Shown one piece after another: positions 1 to 9,278 of a stretch of DNA of 63,060 nt (its first letter is position 1; every line of letters begins with the position of its first letter). The notes beneath the pieces were generated by a model that had not been told where the DNA came from, made no database searches, and saw only the letters and a program-made list of their open reading frames with translations. A program made the translations under genes and the position numbers. Origin of the DNA: Nanobdellati archaeon. Lineage in GTDB: Archaea > Nanobdellota > Nanobdellia > Woesearchaeales > GCA-2686295. Location: assembly GCA_014384375.1 (NCBI GenBank), contig JACNFY010000017.1, forward strand, positions 1 through 63,060, written 5' to 3'.

Positions 1-25
1 TAATCTCAGGGCAAGCCTGAGATTA
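1..25. repeat. Perfect inverted repeat (10-bp arms, 5-nt loop)
   Basis: The first 25 bases form a perfect hairpin: ten-base arms reading TAATCTCAGG and CCTGAGATTA around a five-base loop. The core (CTCAGG...CCTGAG) resembles the inverted repeat inside the CoA-binding gene at 7901-7917. It could be the terminator of a gene that ends upstream of the window or a copy of a dispersed palindromic element. Confidence 0.6.
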
Positions 26-146
26 CTAAAACAACTTTTTAATGCGACAAACTCGTTTTTTCACCAAAATATTTAAATATTAGTTCTTTCACTAATAAGA
101 TATACTTTGCCTTATTATCAAGTTTGAAAAAACTTTGATAAATAAA

Positions 147-170
147 AAAAAGCTTTTTTGAGCTTTTTTC
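147..170. terminator. AT-rich palindrome with T-tracts, possible terminator
   Basis: A run of A followed by AGCTTTTTT, G, then AGCTTTTTT gives a self-complementary A/T hairpin and two T6 tracts. Archaeal transcription commonly ends at such T-runs, so this may close a gene lying left of the window. Nothing else in 26-225 is recognisable apart from a short hairpin near 190-213. Confidence 0.35.
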
Positions 171-235
171 GGTGAAAAAAAGAGAAAACAAGTGTTTTTA
201 CTTGATAACAAAGAGAACAACCGCGGTGACAGAAA

Positions 236-424
236 ATAATACCAAATAGAGATGAGTTCATCGATTTCTTAAAGAATAATCCTAATCAGACCTATACCTC
301 TATCTCTAAACACTTTGACATCGAAATGGGGACAGTACGCGATCTCATCAAGATGTACCGCGAAAAACTTGAAATCCTCAAGATAGGCACAGCTCTAATG
401 GTGAATCTGAAGAATGAGAAATAA
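236..424 (+). pseudogene. HTH-domain reading frame without a canonical start
   Basis: From 227 (a TGA) to the TAA at 422-424 a frame stays open and encodes about 60 residues. They begin near DEFIDFLKNNPNQTYTSISK and continue as a helix-turn-helix or small winged-helix fold (SISKHFDI, then MGTVRDLIKMYR). There is no ATG, GTG or TTG before an internal ATG at about 329. A GGTGA stands 7 nt before an ATA at 236, so use of a rare ATA start cannot be excluded. Its codons (ATC, CTC, CGC) differ from the AGA/ATA-rich genes that follow. Its end overlaps the start of the surface protein by 11 nt. Either a decayed or truncated DNA-binding protein, or a real small gene with a non-standard start. Confidence 0.4.
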
Positions 425-3400
425 GAGAATAATAGGAGTTGGCATAATAATTGCAATAATCCTAGCTATATTTGTATTAGCAAATGTAAGTACAGTAACG
501 CTCTTAGCTCCTTCAGACAATCTATGGACTAATGAAACAAATAATACCCTAGAATTCTCATTCAGATTTATAGCTGACACCGCAACAGAGACATGTACTT
601 TGGAAATAGATGGAGAAGGAACAAACTGTAGAACCAACGCTTCAACCCAAAATGATACTGATACAGTCTTGTACTCCTCTTGTCCACTAGTTAATGGGAC
701 TCATACATGGAATGTACGCTGTGGTGCTGGAGAAGTAAGAGGTACAGAAAGAACAATAAAAATAGATACTATAACACCATCAACATCACATGATGCACCT
801 GGTGGATGGCAGAGTAGTGATGTTACAGTAACCTTTACAAATAGTAGTGATGACGGGTTAAGTCCTATAACAATCTATTCATGTATAGGAGCAAGCTGTG
901 CTCCAACAGCACAAAGTAGTGTAACAGCAACCCAGGAAGGAAATAATACAATAAGATATTACTCAGAAGATGAAGCAGGAAATCAAGAATCAATAAGCAC
1001 AACTTATGTAGCTCTAGATAAAACAAACCTGGCAATCTCTTTGTCTGCACCTGCTGACGCTACGACATTCCTAAACCAAAACACTTTCAACTTCACATTC
1101 ACACCAACAGATGCTCTGTCAGGCACTCTTGACTGTGATTTAAAGATAAATGGAGTCATTAATCAAACTAACTCAAGCGTTACTAACAACACTGAAACTA
1201 AATTTGAAAATATAAGATTAGGTGATGGAAGCTACACATGGCTCATAAACTGCAGTGACTTAGCTGGCAATGATAATGTTTCTGAAACAAGAACACTAAC
1301 AGTTGATGTTGCTCCACATAAACCAGTTGTCTTTACACCTGATGCTGTAACAAGTGCAAGCAGAGTGAATATTTATGGATATGTAAACAGGAGTCAGTAT
1401 ACTACAAACGTAACTGTTTATGCTCAACAGTTAGATCTTGGAAGACAAAATGTAAACTCAACCTTGACAACTGAAGTCTCTAATCAAACAGGAACCGCAA
1501 TCATAAATGATTCGCAAGTTGCAGGTAGTGATTATTTCTACATAAACACAAATGGAGGAGCTCTACCTACAGGATTTGGTGTAGGTAACTTCACAGAGTT
1601 CTCAAATCATCAACCTTCTTACTGGATAAGATATCAAATAATAGCAGTTGAAAACTATGGAGACAAATACAAGATAAACATAAGTCCAACTCTAAGAGAA
1701 GCGATAAACATAACAGACTCAGTTACAGCCTATAATGGTTCAAGACCAACTGGTTGGTTCAACATCTCAGTACCGTTGTACCCAGGAAACAACACAATGA
1801 AGGTCACGGCTTCAAGATTAGGAACTTATGGACTAGTATCAGATGTTTTCTACATACACTCAGACCAGACAGAACCAACCATAAACCTGACATTAGTGAC
1901 TAACTACTCAACAAATACGCCAACAATTCAATTCACAGTATCAGATGACTATGGAGTAAATATATCAACAATATTAGTAAATATATCCAACAGCACCAAC
2001 AGCACAATATATAATAGCACACAAGTAGACTGCACTTCTCTACCACTATGCGAACTACAACCAACACTTGGAAATGGCTACTATAACATAACTGTGAATA
2101 TAACAGACTTTGTTGGAAGCAGAAACACAACAAACAAAACATTCCTAGTAAATACACAAGAACCAACAATCCAGTTAGTTAGTCCTTCAGATAATTATGA
2201 AGAGGACATGACAAATAATTTGACATTGAGTTTTAATGCGACAGATTTATTCGATTCAACACTGAACTGCTCACTCTACATCAATAGTGCATTAAACCAG
2301 ACAAATGAAACTGTGCAGACTGGAACAACAACACTCTTTAACTTGTACAACTTGTCTGACGCTACCTACAGTTGGAATGTGACGTGTCAGAATAGTGTAA
2401 TTAGCACTAACACTTCAGAGACAAGAAGCTTCACAATTGATAACATTCCTGATAAGGCGAAGGTATGGCCTTATGAAGTTGTAACCATTGAAAATACAAC
2501 TAATATAGTGGGAGTAATAGGAAAAAATAACACCTTAATCAACGCAACAGTTGAACAAGGAGAATTAATGCCATATTATAATACAACTACAAGCACGCAA
2601 GATTCAACCTTGAATGTCTCAACAACAACCTTGAGACAAGCTGTTTCACAAGGAGAGTACTGTATATATATAAACAAAACACTTAACTCGAGCTTCCTGC
2701 CAGGAAGATGGATAGAGTTCTCAAACCACAACAAGAGCGATGCATATTTCGCAAGATACAATATTACCAACCAGACAAATGACTGGGGTGAAGGAGAGAA
2801 CCAGTTCTACACCCAGGTATGCCTACAAGAAAACTTGACAGCAAATGTCTCTCAATACACTTTAATAGGCGTATATGATACTGAGTATCCGAAAGGATGG
2901 TTCAACATAACAGTTAGTCTAAGAACAGGAGCAAATAATATAACCTTAGTTGGCAGTAGATTAGGATTAACAGGCCCTACCTCAGACTTAATAGAAGTCT
3001 TTAGAGACGATGAAAACCCAATAGTCAATCTATCAACAATGCAAGGAAACTCAACAATTTCAACACCTACATTGAACTTTATATTACAGGATGATTACAA
3101 TGTTTCACTACAAACACTGTTTGTGAATATCACTAACGGAAGTAGCAACACAGTGCATGTTTGGAGTGGAGGAACTGCTTACAATACTAGTAACTGGACC
3201 ATGGGTGCAAATGTTAGTTGTACAAATAGTCTTCCAACATGGAGGAACTGCACATTAATTCCAACACTAAACGATGGAATATACAACTTTACATTCATGG
3301 TTAATGATAGTGTAAACTATCAAAACATAACATACTTCAACAACTTCATAGTTGAAACCACACCACCAAACATACTAGTGGTTGAAGATGAAGGAATAAC

Positions 3401-6400
3401 AACAAGCACAATCCAGCTATTTTTTAACTGGACTAATGTAACATCTGATATATACTTCAACTATTACGAAGTAGCCTTAGGAAGAGAGAGATACCAAACA
3501 GAAGGATATAATAGCAGCCGAGCATGGTTTAGTGTAGGAGCCAACATCTCTATCAACCTATCTTGGAATATAACACCAGGATATGTATACTACTTCCACG
3601 TTAGAGTAGTTGATGTATTTGACAACGCAGGAAACGTAACCATAAGCAATGGAGTAATATATGAGGATAACACGCCGCCTCAGTTAGTTAATATGACACT
3701 AATAGGAACAAGTGATAACAATGCATGGACTAATAACCCTGATGAGTTAAGAGCGACATGGAACTTCACTGACAATGAAACAGGAATAAGCCACTACGAG
3801 TATGCAGTTGGAAACACGACTTATCCAGTACCAGGTTGGAATACAATAAAGAATGTAACACAAACGAATTATAGTAATGTAACAGCAGCTAGCTTAACAC
3901 TTGAACAAAACGTTTCATACTACTTCAGTGTCAGAGCCAGGAACAATTACCAGTATGGCTATGGATGGAGTGACTGGTACAGCAGTTCAGCCAGTATAAG
4001 AGTAGATACAACAACGCCAATAGGCGGAATCATCTACTACACATACGGAGAGTACACTGCAAACTCCATCACAATGATATATGGAACAGGAGAAGACATC
4101 TACTCAGGAATTGACAGAGCAGCGTTGATGGAAGCAACAGCTCCGATGCAACCAGACAATGGAGGAACCTGTGGGGGATACTCAAGTTATAGTGAGATAA
4201 CAAACGCAACCTTAACAAATCCTAATGAAACAACCACTTATACATATAATGGATTAGCGAATGGAAATTGTTACAAATTCGCTTTGTATGTCTGGGATGA
4301 AGCAGGTAACAAAGCAGAGTACTACCTAGGAAACCAGATATATAATGTGAGCGTTGACACTACACCACCAACAGCTTTCTCAGTAACAGATGATGGTCAC
4401 CTAACAGCTTCAAAAACCATGGACTTCAGCTGGGACGGAGCGAATGACCCGGAGTCAGGGATAGATTACTACGAATACACTTTAACAGATTCAGATGGAA
4501 CAACAATAGTTGGCTGGGCTAATAACGGATTGACAACATCTATCCAGCTAGCAAATCTAAACCTGACTGATGAAAATACCTATTACTTGAGTGTAAGAGC
4601 ATGGAACAACATCGGATTACAAACAAACAGCACTAGTGACGGAATAATCTACTTAGACTTATCAACACCTGCTTCATTAACAGTGATGAGCGTTGACAGT
4701 GATACTAACTCAGGCGATGGATGGCTTGACTTGACTAATTCAACAAATACTACAATAAACTTGACAGGAGAGCAAGGATTAAGCTGCGTATGGTCATACT
4801 ATGACATAGCATTCACACAACCAAGTAATGCAACGAACTATTCATGGTGGTGTGATAACTCTGCTAACGCGACAGGACAATATCAATGCATAGCAACCGG
4901 CATAACAGAAGAAGAATGGAACTTACACGTAACATGTAGAGATACCGCAGGCAACAAACAGACACAGAATGAGAACACAGACTTCACATTCATAAAAGAG
5001 AATGCAGCTCCGCAGATAAACATAACATACCCAGAGAACAACTCAGTAGTGAATGGAGTGATAAACGCAAGTGCAACAATATGGGATGCCTCATCCTACA
5101 ATGCAACCTATGAACTAAAAGATCCAGATAATAATAGCGTAATGCTTTCCGGAGTGATAAATGACTCAAGTGCAATAGAACTAGATTTGACTAATTTAGA
5201 AGGAGAATATACTTTCATAGTAAATGCGACAGATGCTTACAATCACAGCAGTAATGCATCGATAAGTTTCGTAGTAGATAACAATATACCAACAGTGAAT
5301 ATAGTCTTAAGTAAAGCTTACTATGGCCAGGACTTCAACATCACATTAAGAGCTACATTATTCACAAACTTGACGTACAACATAACAAATACCTCAGGGA
5401 ATATAATCCAAAGTAGCAGATGGGATTATAGTCTCTTACAAAACACGACAACTATGAGCAACTTAAGCGTGAATCTCACACCTCTATCTGAAGAAACATA
5501 CACAATAACAGCAGCAGCAATAGACAATGAATCAAATACAACAACAGATACAGAGACCTTCACAGTTGACAAGACAGCACCCGAATATAAGGGAGCAGTA
5601 GATATAGAGCCTGATGAGCCGCACGAGAATGACTCGATAACATTATACCTGAACTGGAAAGAGCTTGTATCACTAGATGAGATATGGGTTAGACACAATG
5701 CTAACGGCTCATTTGTAAACTACACAGCAACAGCAACAACTCCGGGAACACAGATATATGAGAACGCCACGAGATACAAAATAGATATACTTGCATATCT
5801 AACAACAGTTAATGATACTATAACATACACATGGTATGCAAGGGATAGTGCAGGAAACGAGGCAAACTACTCAACACAGACACTACAGGTAGAAAACAGA
5901 CCGCCAATAATAACAACTACGAGCCTACCAGATGCATTTGAAGGAGCATTGTATGAACAGTTTATATACTTTGAAGACCTTGACGATACCCAGAAAAACA
6001 TCACATTCTTCAACTGTACAGTAGATGGACCAGCAGGAATGAATGCAACAATACAATCCAACACAATATGCTTAGTTGAATGGGGAAACCCAGTTGCTGG
6101 AAACTACTCAGTCAACATAACAGTGAGTGATTACTTGAATGGGGGATTGCTAAATAGCACGATTGGTGAATTCAACCTTTCGGTCCCACCGTCAGCGACT
6201 CAGAACAATACAGTGAACACAAGCCATACAATGACATTTGAATATTCAGTAAATGGAACAGTGACTAGCTCAACAACTACGACAGGCGATGTAAACATAA
6301 CACTACCAGAGGCGAACCTATACACAGTGACTTTCGAGGTAGATAATTTGATAATAAGTACTGATAACTTCAACGTCACAAACAACATGGATGTGTTCTT

Positions 6401-7643
6401 CCAGTTACTAAACAACAACACAATAGATAATAACAACACAGACATAGGTCCAAATAGAACCTATAGGCCATTGGAGGCATACGCATTCAGAATAACCTCG
6501 AGTCACAACGGAAACTACACCATAAGCTTCAACTACTCGGAGTATGGTGTTTCAGACACAAGCAGGTTGACGATATTCAAGTTCGGATATAATGAAAATA
6601 CTGGAGAGATAAACTACTCAGATCAGCAGAACATGACAACAAGTCTAAACACTTCAAGCTTGTTAGTATACACAACAGTGTCAAACTTCTCGACTTTCAT
6701 ATTAGCATATGACACGTCAGAAGGAAGTGGTGATTCACCACCGCCATCAAATCCACCTTCAGGCGGTAGAAGAAGGAGCTCATCATCGTTTTACTATGTA
6801 CCACCTGCTACTTGCGATGATAACATCTCAAACCAAGGAGAGATAGGAGTAGATTGTGGAGGTCCATGCGACCCATGCCAAACCTGTCACGACAGGGTAC
6901 AAAACCAGGGAGAGACCGGAGTTGACTGTGGAGGACCTTGTCTGCCATGTCAACCAGCGACCTGCACAGATGGTGTAATTAATGATGGAGAAGAAGGAGT
7001 TGATTGTGGAGGTCCATGCCTACCATGTCCTGGATGCGAAAATAACTATTTAGATGAAGGAGAGGAAGGTATGGACTGCGGAGGAGTATGTCCTAATGAA
7101 TGCGAGGTAGAGATAGTGGAGACAGTAGTTACAGAAACACAGATAGTTGAAACACCTGTCAAGACAACACCTTCATATGTGTGGCTGATAATAATAGGTA
7201 TAACCCTCTTCGGAGGAATAACCGCTCTCTGGATATATAACAGAGAAGAGAGAGTAGTGAAGGAAACAACTGTCAGAGCAGAAGTAGAGGAGAAGGAATT
7301 AGAAGAGTTGAAGGATGAAGAGCAAGACATAATGAGCAGATATGTCTACAATTATATGTCACAAGGACTATCAGAGAATGATATAAAGAACCAGCTAGTG
7401 GTTGATGGCTTCAAAGAACATCACATTAATACAGTGATGGTAGCCGTGTTAAGAGACAAAAAGATTCTTGAGATACAGGAGTACTTTGACAACTATGCAG
7501 ATCAAGGATACACTGTTGATGAGTTGAAGGATTGGGTACTAAGTCAAGGAGTAGATCAAAACTTACTTGAGGAAGCATTGGCTAAAAGAGGAGTAAATGA
7601 TAACCAAGGACCAGCAGATAAAGGAAGTGTTGTCCAACAGTAG
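414..7643 (+). CDS. Giant membrane-anchored surface protein with Ig-like modules and DCGG Cys-rich repeats
   Basis: This 2409-residue protein has an N-terminal hydrophobic segment (residues about 5-24) acting as signal or anchor. A very long extracellular part follows, rich in Asn-X-Ser/Thr sequons and built from Ig/FN3-like modules with recurring TTPP and DTTPP linkers. One region of about 270 residues is present twice (nt about 1320-2120 and 2460-3320). After a Pro/Ser/Arg-rich linker come four Cys-rich repeats of about 23 residues with a VDCGGPC core (nt 6808-7110). A single membrane helix (about 2255-2276) and a charged cytoplasmic tail of about 130 residues end the protein; the tail holds two similar helical repeats. 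GGTGA at 400-404 supports the start. It is probably an N-glycosylated adhesin or envelope protein; the ligand is unknown. Confidence 0.85.
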   Translation: MRNKRIIGVGIIIAIILAIFVLANVSTVTLLAPSDNLWTNETNNTLEFSFRFIADTATETCTLEIDGEGTNCRTNASTQNDTDTVLYSSCPLVNGTHTWNVRCGAGEVRGTERTIKIDTITPSTSHDAPGGWQSSDVTVTFTNSSDDGLSPITIYSCIGASCAPTAQSSVTATQEGNNTIRYYSEDEAGNQESISTTYVALDKTNLAISLSAPADATTFLNQNTFNFTFTPTDALSGTLDCDLKINGVINQTNSSVTNNTETKFENIRLGDGSYTWLINCSDLAGNDNVSETRTLTVDVAPHKPVVFTPDAVTSASRVNIYGYVNRSQYTTNVTVYAQQLDLGRQNVNSTLTTEVSNQTGTAIINDSQVAGSDYFYINTNGGALPTGFGVGNFTEFSNHQPSYWIRYQIIAVENYGDKYKINISPTLREAINITDSVTAYNGSRPTGWFNISVPLYPGNNTMKVTASRLGTYGLVSDVFYIHSDQTEPTINLTLVTNYSTNTPTIQFTVSDDYGVNISTILVNISNSTNSTIYNSTQVDCTSLPLCELQPTLGNGYYNITVNITDFVGSRNTTNKTFLVNTQEPTIQLVSPSDNYEEDMTNNLTLSFNATDLFDSTLNCSLYINSALNQTNETVQTGTTTLFNLYNLSDATYSWNVTCQNSVISTNTSETRSFTIDNIPDKAKVWPYEVVTIENTTNIVGVIGKNNTLINATVEQGELMPYYNTTTSTQDSTLNVSTTTLRQAVSQGEYCIYINKTLNSSFLPGRWIEFSNHNKSDAYFARYNITNQTNDWGEGENQFYTQVCLQENLTANVSQYTLIGVYDTEYPKGWFNITVSLRTGANNITLVGSRLGLTGPTSDLIEVFRDDENPIVNLSTMQGNSTISTPTLNFILQDDYNVSLQTLFVNITNGSSNTVHVWSGGTAYNTSNWTMGANVSCTNSLPTWRNCTLIPTLNDGIYNFTFMVNDSVNYQNITYFNNFIVETTPPNILVVEDEGITTSTIQLFFNWTNVTSDIYFNYYEVALGRERYQTEGYNSSRAWFSVGANISINLSWNITPGYVYYFHVRVVDVFDNAGNVTISNGVIYEDNTPPQLVNMTLIGTSDNNAWTNNPDELRATWNFTDNETGISHYEYAVGNTTYPVPGWNTIKNVTQTNYSNVTAASLTLEQNVSYYFSVRARNNYQYGYGWSDWYSSSASIRVDTTTPIGGIIYYTYGEYTANSITMIYGTGEDIYSGIDRAALMEATAPMQPDNGGTCGGYSSYSEITNATLTNPNETTTYTYNGLANGNCYKFALYVWDEAGNKAEYYLGNQIYNVSVDTTPPTAFSVTDDGHLTASKTMDFSWDGANDPESGIDYYEYTLTDSDGTTIVGWANNGLTTSIQLANLNLTDENTYYLSVRAWNNIGLQTNSTSDGIIYLDLSTPASLTVMSVDSDTNSGDGWLDLTNSTNTTINLTGEQGLSCVWSYYDIAFTQPSNATNYSWWCDNSANATGQYQCIATGITEEEWNLHVTCRDTAGNKQTQNENTDFTFIKENAAPQINITYPENNSVVNGVINASATIWDASSYNATYELKDPDNNSVMLSGVINDSSAIELDLTNLEGEYTFIVNATDAYNHSSNASISFVVDNNIPTVNIVLSKAYYGQDFNITLRATLFTNLTYNITNTSGNIIQSSRWDYSLLQNTTTMSNLSVNLTPLSEETYTITAAAIDNESNTTTDTETFTVDKTAPEYKGAVDIEPDEPHENDSITLYLNWKELVSLDEIWVRHNANGSFVNYTATATTPGTQIYENATRYKIDILAYLTTVNDTITYTWYARDSAGNEANYSTQTLQVENRPPIITTTSLPDAFEGALYEQFIYFEDLDDTQKNITFFNCTVDGPAGMNATIQSNTICLVEWGNPVAGNYSVNITVSDYLNGGLLNSTIGEFNLSVPPSATQNNTVNTSHTMTFEYSVNGTVTSSTTTTGDVNITLPEANLYTVTFEVDNLIISTDNFNVTNNMDVFFQLLNNNTIDNNNTDIGPNRTYRPLEAYAFRITSSHNGNYTISFNYSEYGVSDTSRLTIFKFGYNENTGEINYSDQQNMTTSLNTSSLLVYTTVSNFSTFILAYDTSEGSGDSPPPSNPPSGGRRRSSSSFYYVPPATCDDNISNQGEIGVDCGGPCDPCQTCHDRVQNQGETGVDCGGPCLPCQPATCTDGVINDGEEGVDCGGPCLPCPGCENNYLDEGEEGMDCGGVCPNECEVEIVETVVTETQIVETPVKTTPSYVWLIIIGITLFGGITALWIYNREERVVKETTVRAEVEEKELEELKDEEQDIMSRYVYNYMSQGLSENDIKNQLVVDGFKEHHINTVMVAVLRDKKILEIQEYFDNYADQGYTVDELKDWVLSQGVDQNLLEEALAKRGVNDNQGPADKGSVVQQ

Positions 7644-8046
7644 GAATATAGCTGTTGTCGGTTGCTCCTCGACACCTTTCAAAGCAGCCCATGAGATACC
7701 AAAGTTCTTGCAGCAACACGGCTATAAGATAATACCAGTCAATCCATTTTCCAAAGAGATACTAGGTGAGAAATCCTACAAGTCAATATCTGAAGTCAAG
7801 GAAAAAGTTGATATTGTAAATATCTTCAGGCCAAGCGAAGAAGTGCTTGGAATAGTGAAGGAAGCACTTAAGATAAATACAAAATCAAAAGATTTTGAAT
7901 CTCAGGGAAACCCTGAGAAGCCGAAAGTCATCTGGATGCAGCTGGGGATAGAAAACAAAGAAGCAGAGAAATTAGCAGAGAGTCATGGTATAAAGGTGGT
8001 TATGAACAAGTGCATGATGGTTGAGTGGAACAGATTGATGAAATAA
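7597..8046 (+). CDS. CoA-binding domain protein (YccU-like)
   Basis: The 149-residue product is a single Rossmann-type CoA-binding domain. The N-terminal part has the AVVGCSS nucleotide-binding turn (about residues 19-25), then IIPVNPF, VDIVNIFRP and the C-terminal IWMQLGIEN and VMNKCMM motifs of the family. These proteins are thought to bind CoA or acyl-CoA; the physiological role is not established. The start overlaps the surface-protein gene by 47 nt; AGGAG just before the ATG supports it. Between the motifs that normally lie close together (VKEAL and VIWMQLG) the protein has an extra segment of about 12 residues, encoded by a perfect inverted repeat. This looks like a palindromic element tolerated in frame. 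Confidence 0.85.
   Translation: MITKDQQIKEVLSNSRNIAVVGCSSTPFKAAHEIPKFLQQHGYKIIPVNPFSKEILGEKSYKSISEVKEKVDIVNIFRPSEEVLGIVKEALKINTKSKDFESQGNPEKPKVIWMQLGIENKEAEKLAESHGIKVVMNKCMMVEWNRLMK
7901..7917. repeat. Inverted repeat inside the CoA-binding gene
   Basis: CTCAGGG, AAA, CCCTGAG is a perfect 7-bp inverted repeat. It encodes the SQGNPE part of an extra loop not usual in the CoA-binding family and resembles the hairpin at 1-25. Confidence 0.6.
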
Positions 8047-8055
8047 AGAGGTGAG

Positions 8056-9228
8056 ATGATGCATTACTTTCCTTTAAAGCTAGGGTATTTTCTTAAGAGT
8101 GAGATAAATGAGCTATATATAACTAATGCTTTAAGGTCTTTTGCATTATCAACAATTGCTATTTTCCTACCAATATTTTTTCTGAAGAAAGGTTATTCTT
8201 TGTACGAAGTTCTTCTATACTTTTTGGTAATTGTTATTATTGCACCATTTTTTTGTGAGTCAGCATTAAGGTTTTCTTCTAAGAAAGGAGTTAAACACAG
8301 TATTGCTTTGAGTACACCTTTATTAATAGTTTTCTTCATAGGACTATATAATATTGACTACTTAATTAATTTTTTTGGAAGAATAAGCACGCTTGTATTT
8401 CTCTCAATTTTTTCTAGTATTTCGACATCTTTTTATTTTATGGGGTTTCATATTGACTTTGCAAGGTTTTCCGAGGTTAAGCAATCTGCAAGGCAAATCA
8501 GTATTATTCAGGCGCTGGGAATAATTTTCTCCATTATTGGACCTTTATTCGGGGCTCTTGTAATAAGCTTCTACTCGTTTAATGTGCTTTTTGTTATTGT
8601 GATGATAACCCTGTTATTCTCGGTGATGCCGTTATTTTTTTCAAAAGAAGTTCACGAGCCGTTTGAAGTTAAAATAAGAAATATATTTTCAAAGGAGGAG
8701 ATAAAGCGGTCATGGGTTTTTTTTGCAGAGGGAGTGAGCGATTATGCAGCTCGAATCTTCTGGCCTTTACTACTGTACTTCCTTATGATTAACCTTAATC
8801 AAATAGGAGGTCTTTTCACATTATCGAATGCGCTCTTAGCTCTCTTCACAATTTATGTTGGGAAAAAAATACACTCGCACAATAAGAAGAAAATACTACG
8901 TATTGGAGCAATAATAAGGTCATTAACACTTGTGATAAGAACTCTTTTAAAAACAGTATCTACTATTGCAATAGTTCAAGGTTTCGGGGGCATATCATTG
9001 GCATTGGTGAGCATACCATTTCAGTCTACTTTCTACAACAATTCAAAAAAGATAGGCATAGCTCACACAATATTTTCAAGAGAAGTATATTTGCATCTAG
9101 GAAGATTTTGCCTGATTCTTCTCCTTGCCTTACTGCTTCTCTTTACAAAAGCAATAGTAGCATTGATAGTAGCCATAATTGTTGGAGCACTCTTCACTCT
9201 TTTCATGATTAAAATAAGGGAAGAATAG
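8056..9228 (+). CDS. Major-facilitator-like multispanning membrane permease
   Basis: The 390-residue protein is hydrophobic throughout, with roughly 11-12 predicted membrane helices and a central charged loop near residues 207-225, the layout of a major facilitator superfamily carrier. No substrate signature is recognisable. GAGGTGAG directly before ATGATG fixes the start; either ATG could be used. It follows the CoA-binding gene by 9 nt and may be co-transcribed with it. A T-run (9232-9237) follows the stop. The gene is rich in T-ending codons compared with the surface-protein gene. Transport role is inferred only from topology. Confidence 0.7.
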   Translation: MMHYFPLKLGYFLKSEINELYITNALRSFALSTIAIFLPIFFLKKGYSLYEVLLYFLVIVIIAPFFCESALRFSSKKGVKHSIALSTPLLIVFFIGLYNIDYLINFFGRISTLVFLSIFSSISTSFYFMGFHIDFARFSEVKQSARQISIIQALGIIFSIIGPLFGALVISFYSFNVLFVIVMITLLFSVMPLFFSKEVHEPFEVKIRNIFSKEEIKRSWVFFAEGVSDYAARIFWPLLLYFLMINLNQIGGLFTLSNALLALFTIYVGKKIHSHNKKKILRIGAIIRSLTLVIRTLLKTVSTIAIVQGFGGISLALVSIPFQSTFYNNSKKIGIAHTIFSREVYLHLGRFCLILLLALLLLFTKAIVALIVAIIVGALFTLFMIKIREE

Positions 9229-9247
9229 TTATTTTTTCATACAACAG

Positions 9248-9258
9248 TTTTTATATAT
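9248..9258 (+). promoter_or_regulatory. TATA box of pyrG
   Basis: TTTTTATATAT centred 26 nt before the pyrG ATG. This is the usual archaeal TATA-to-start distance, so the message is probably leaderless. Confidence 0.65.
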
Positions 9259-9278
9259 GAAAACTTATTCCTTGTGTC

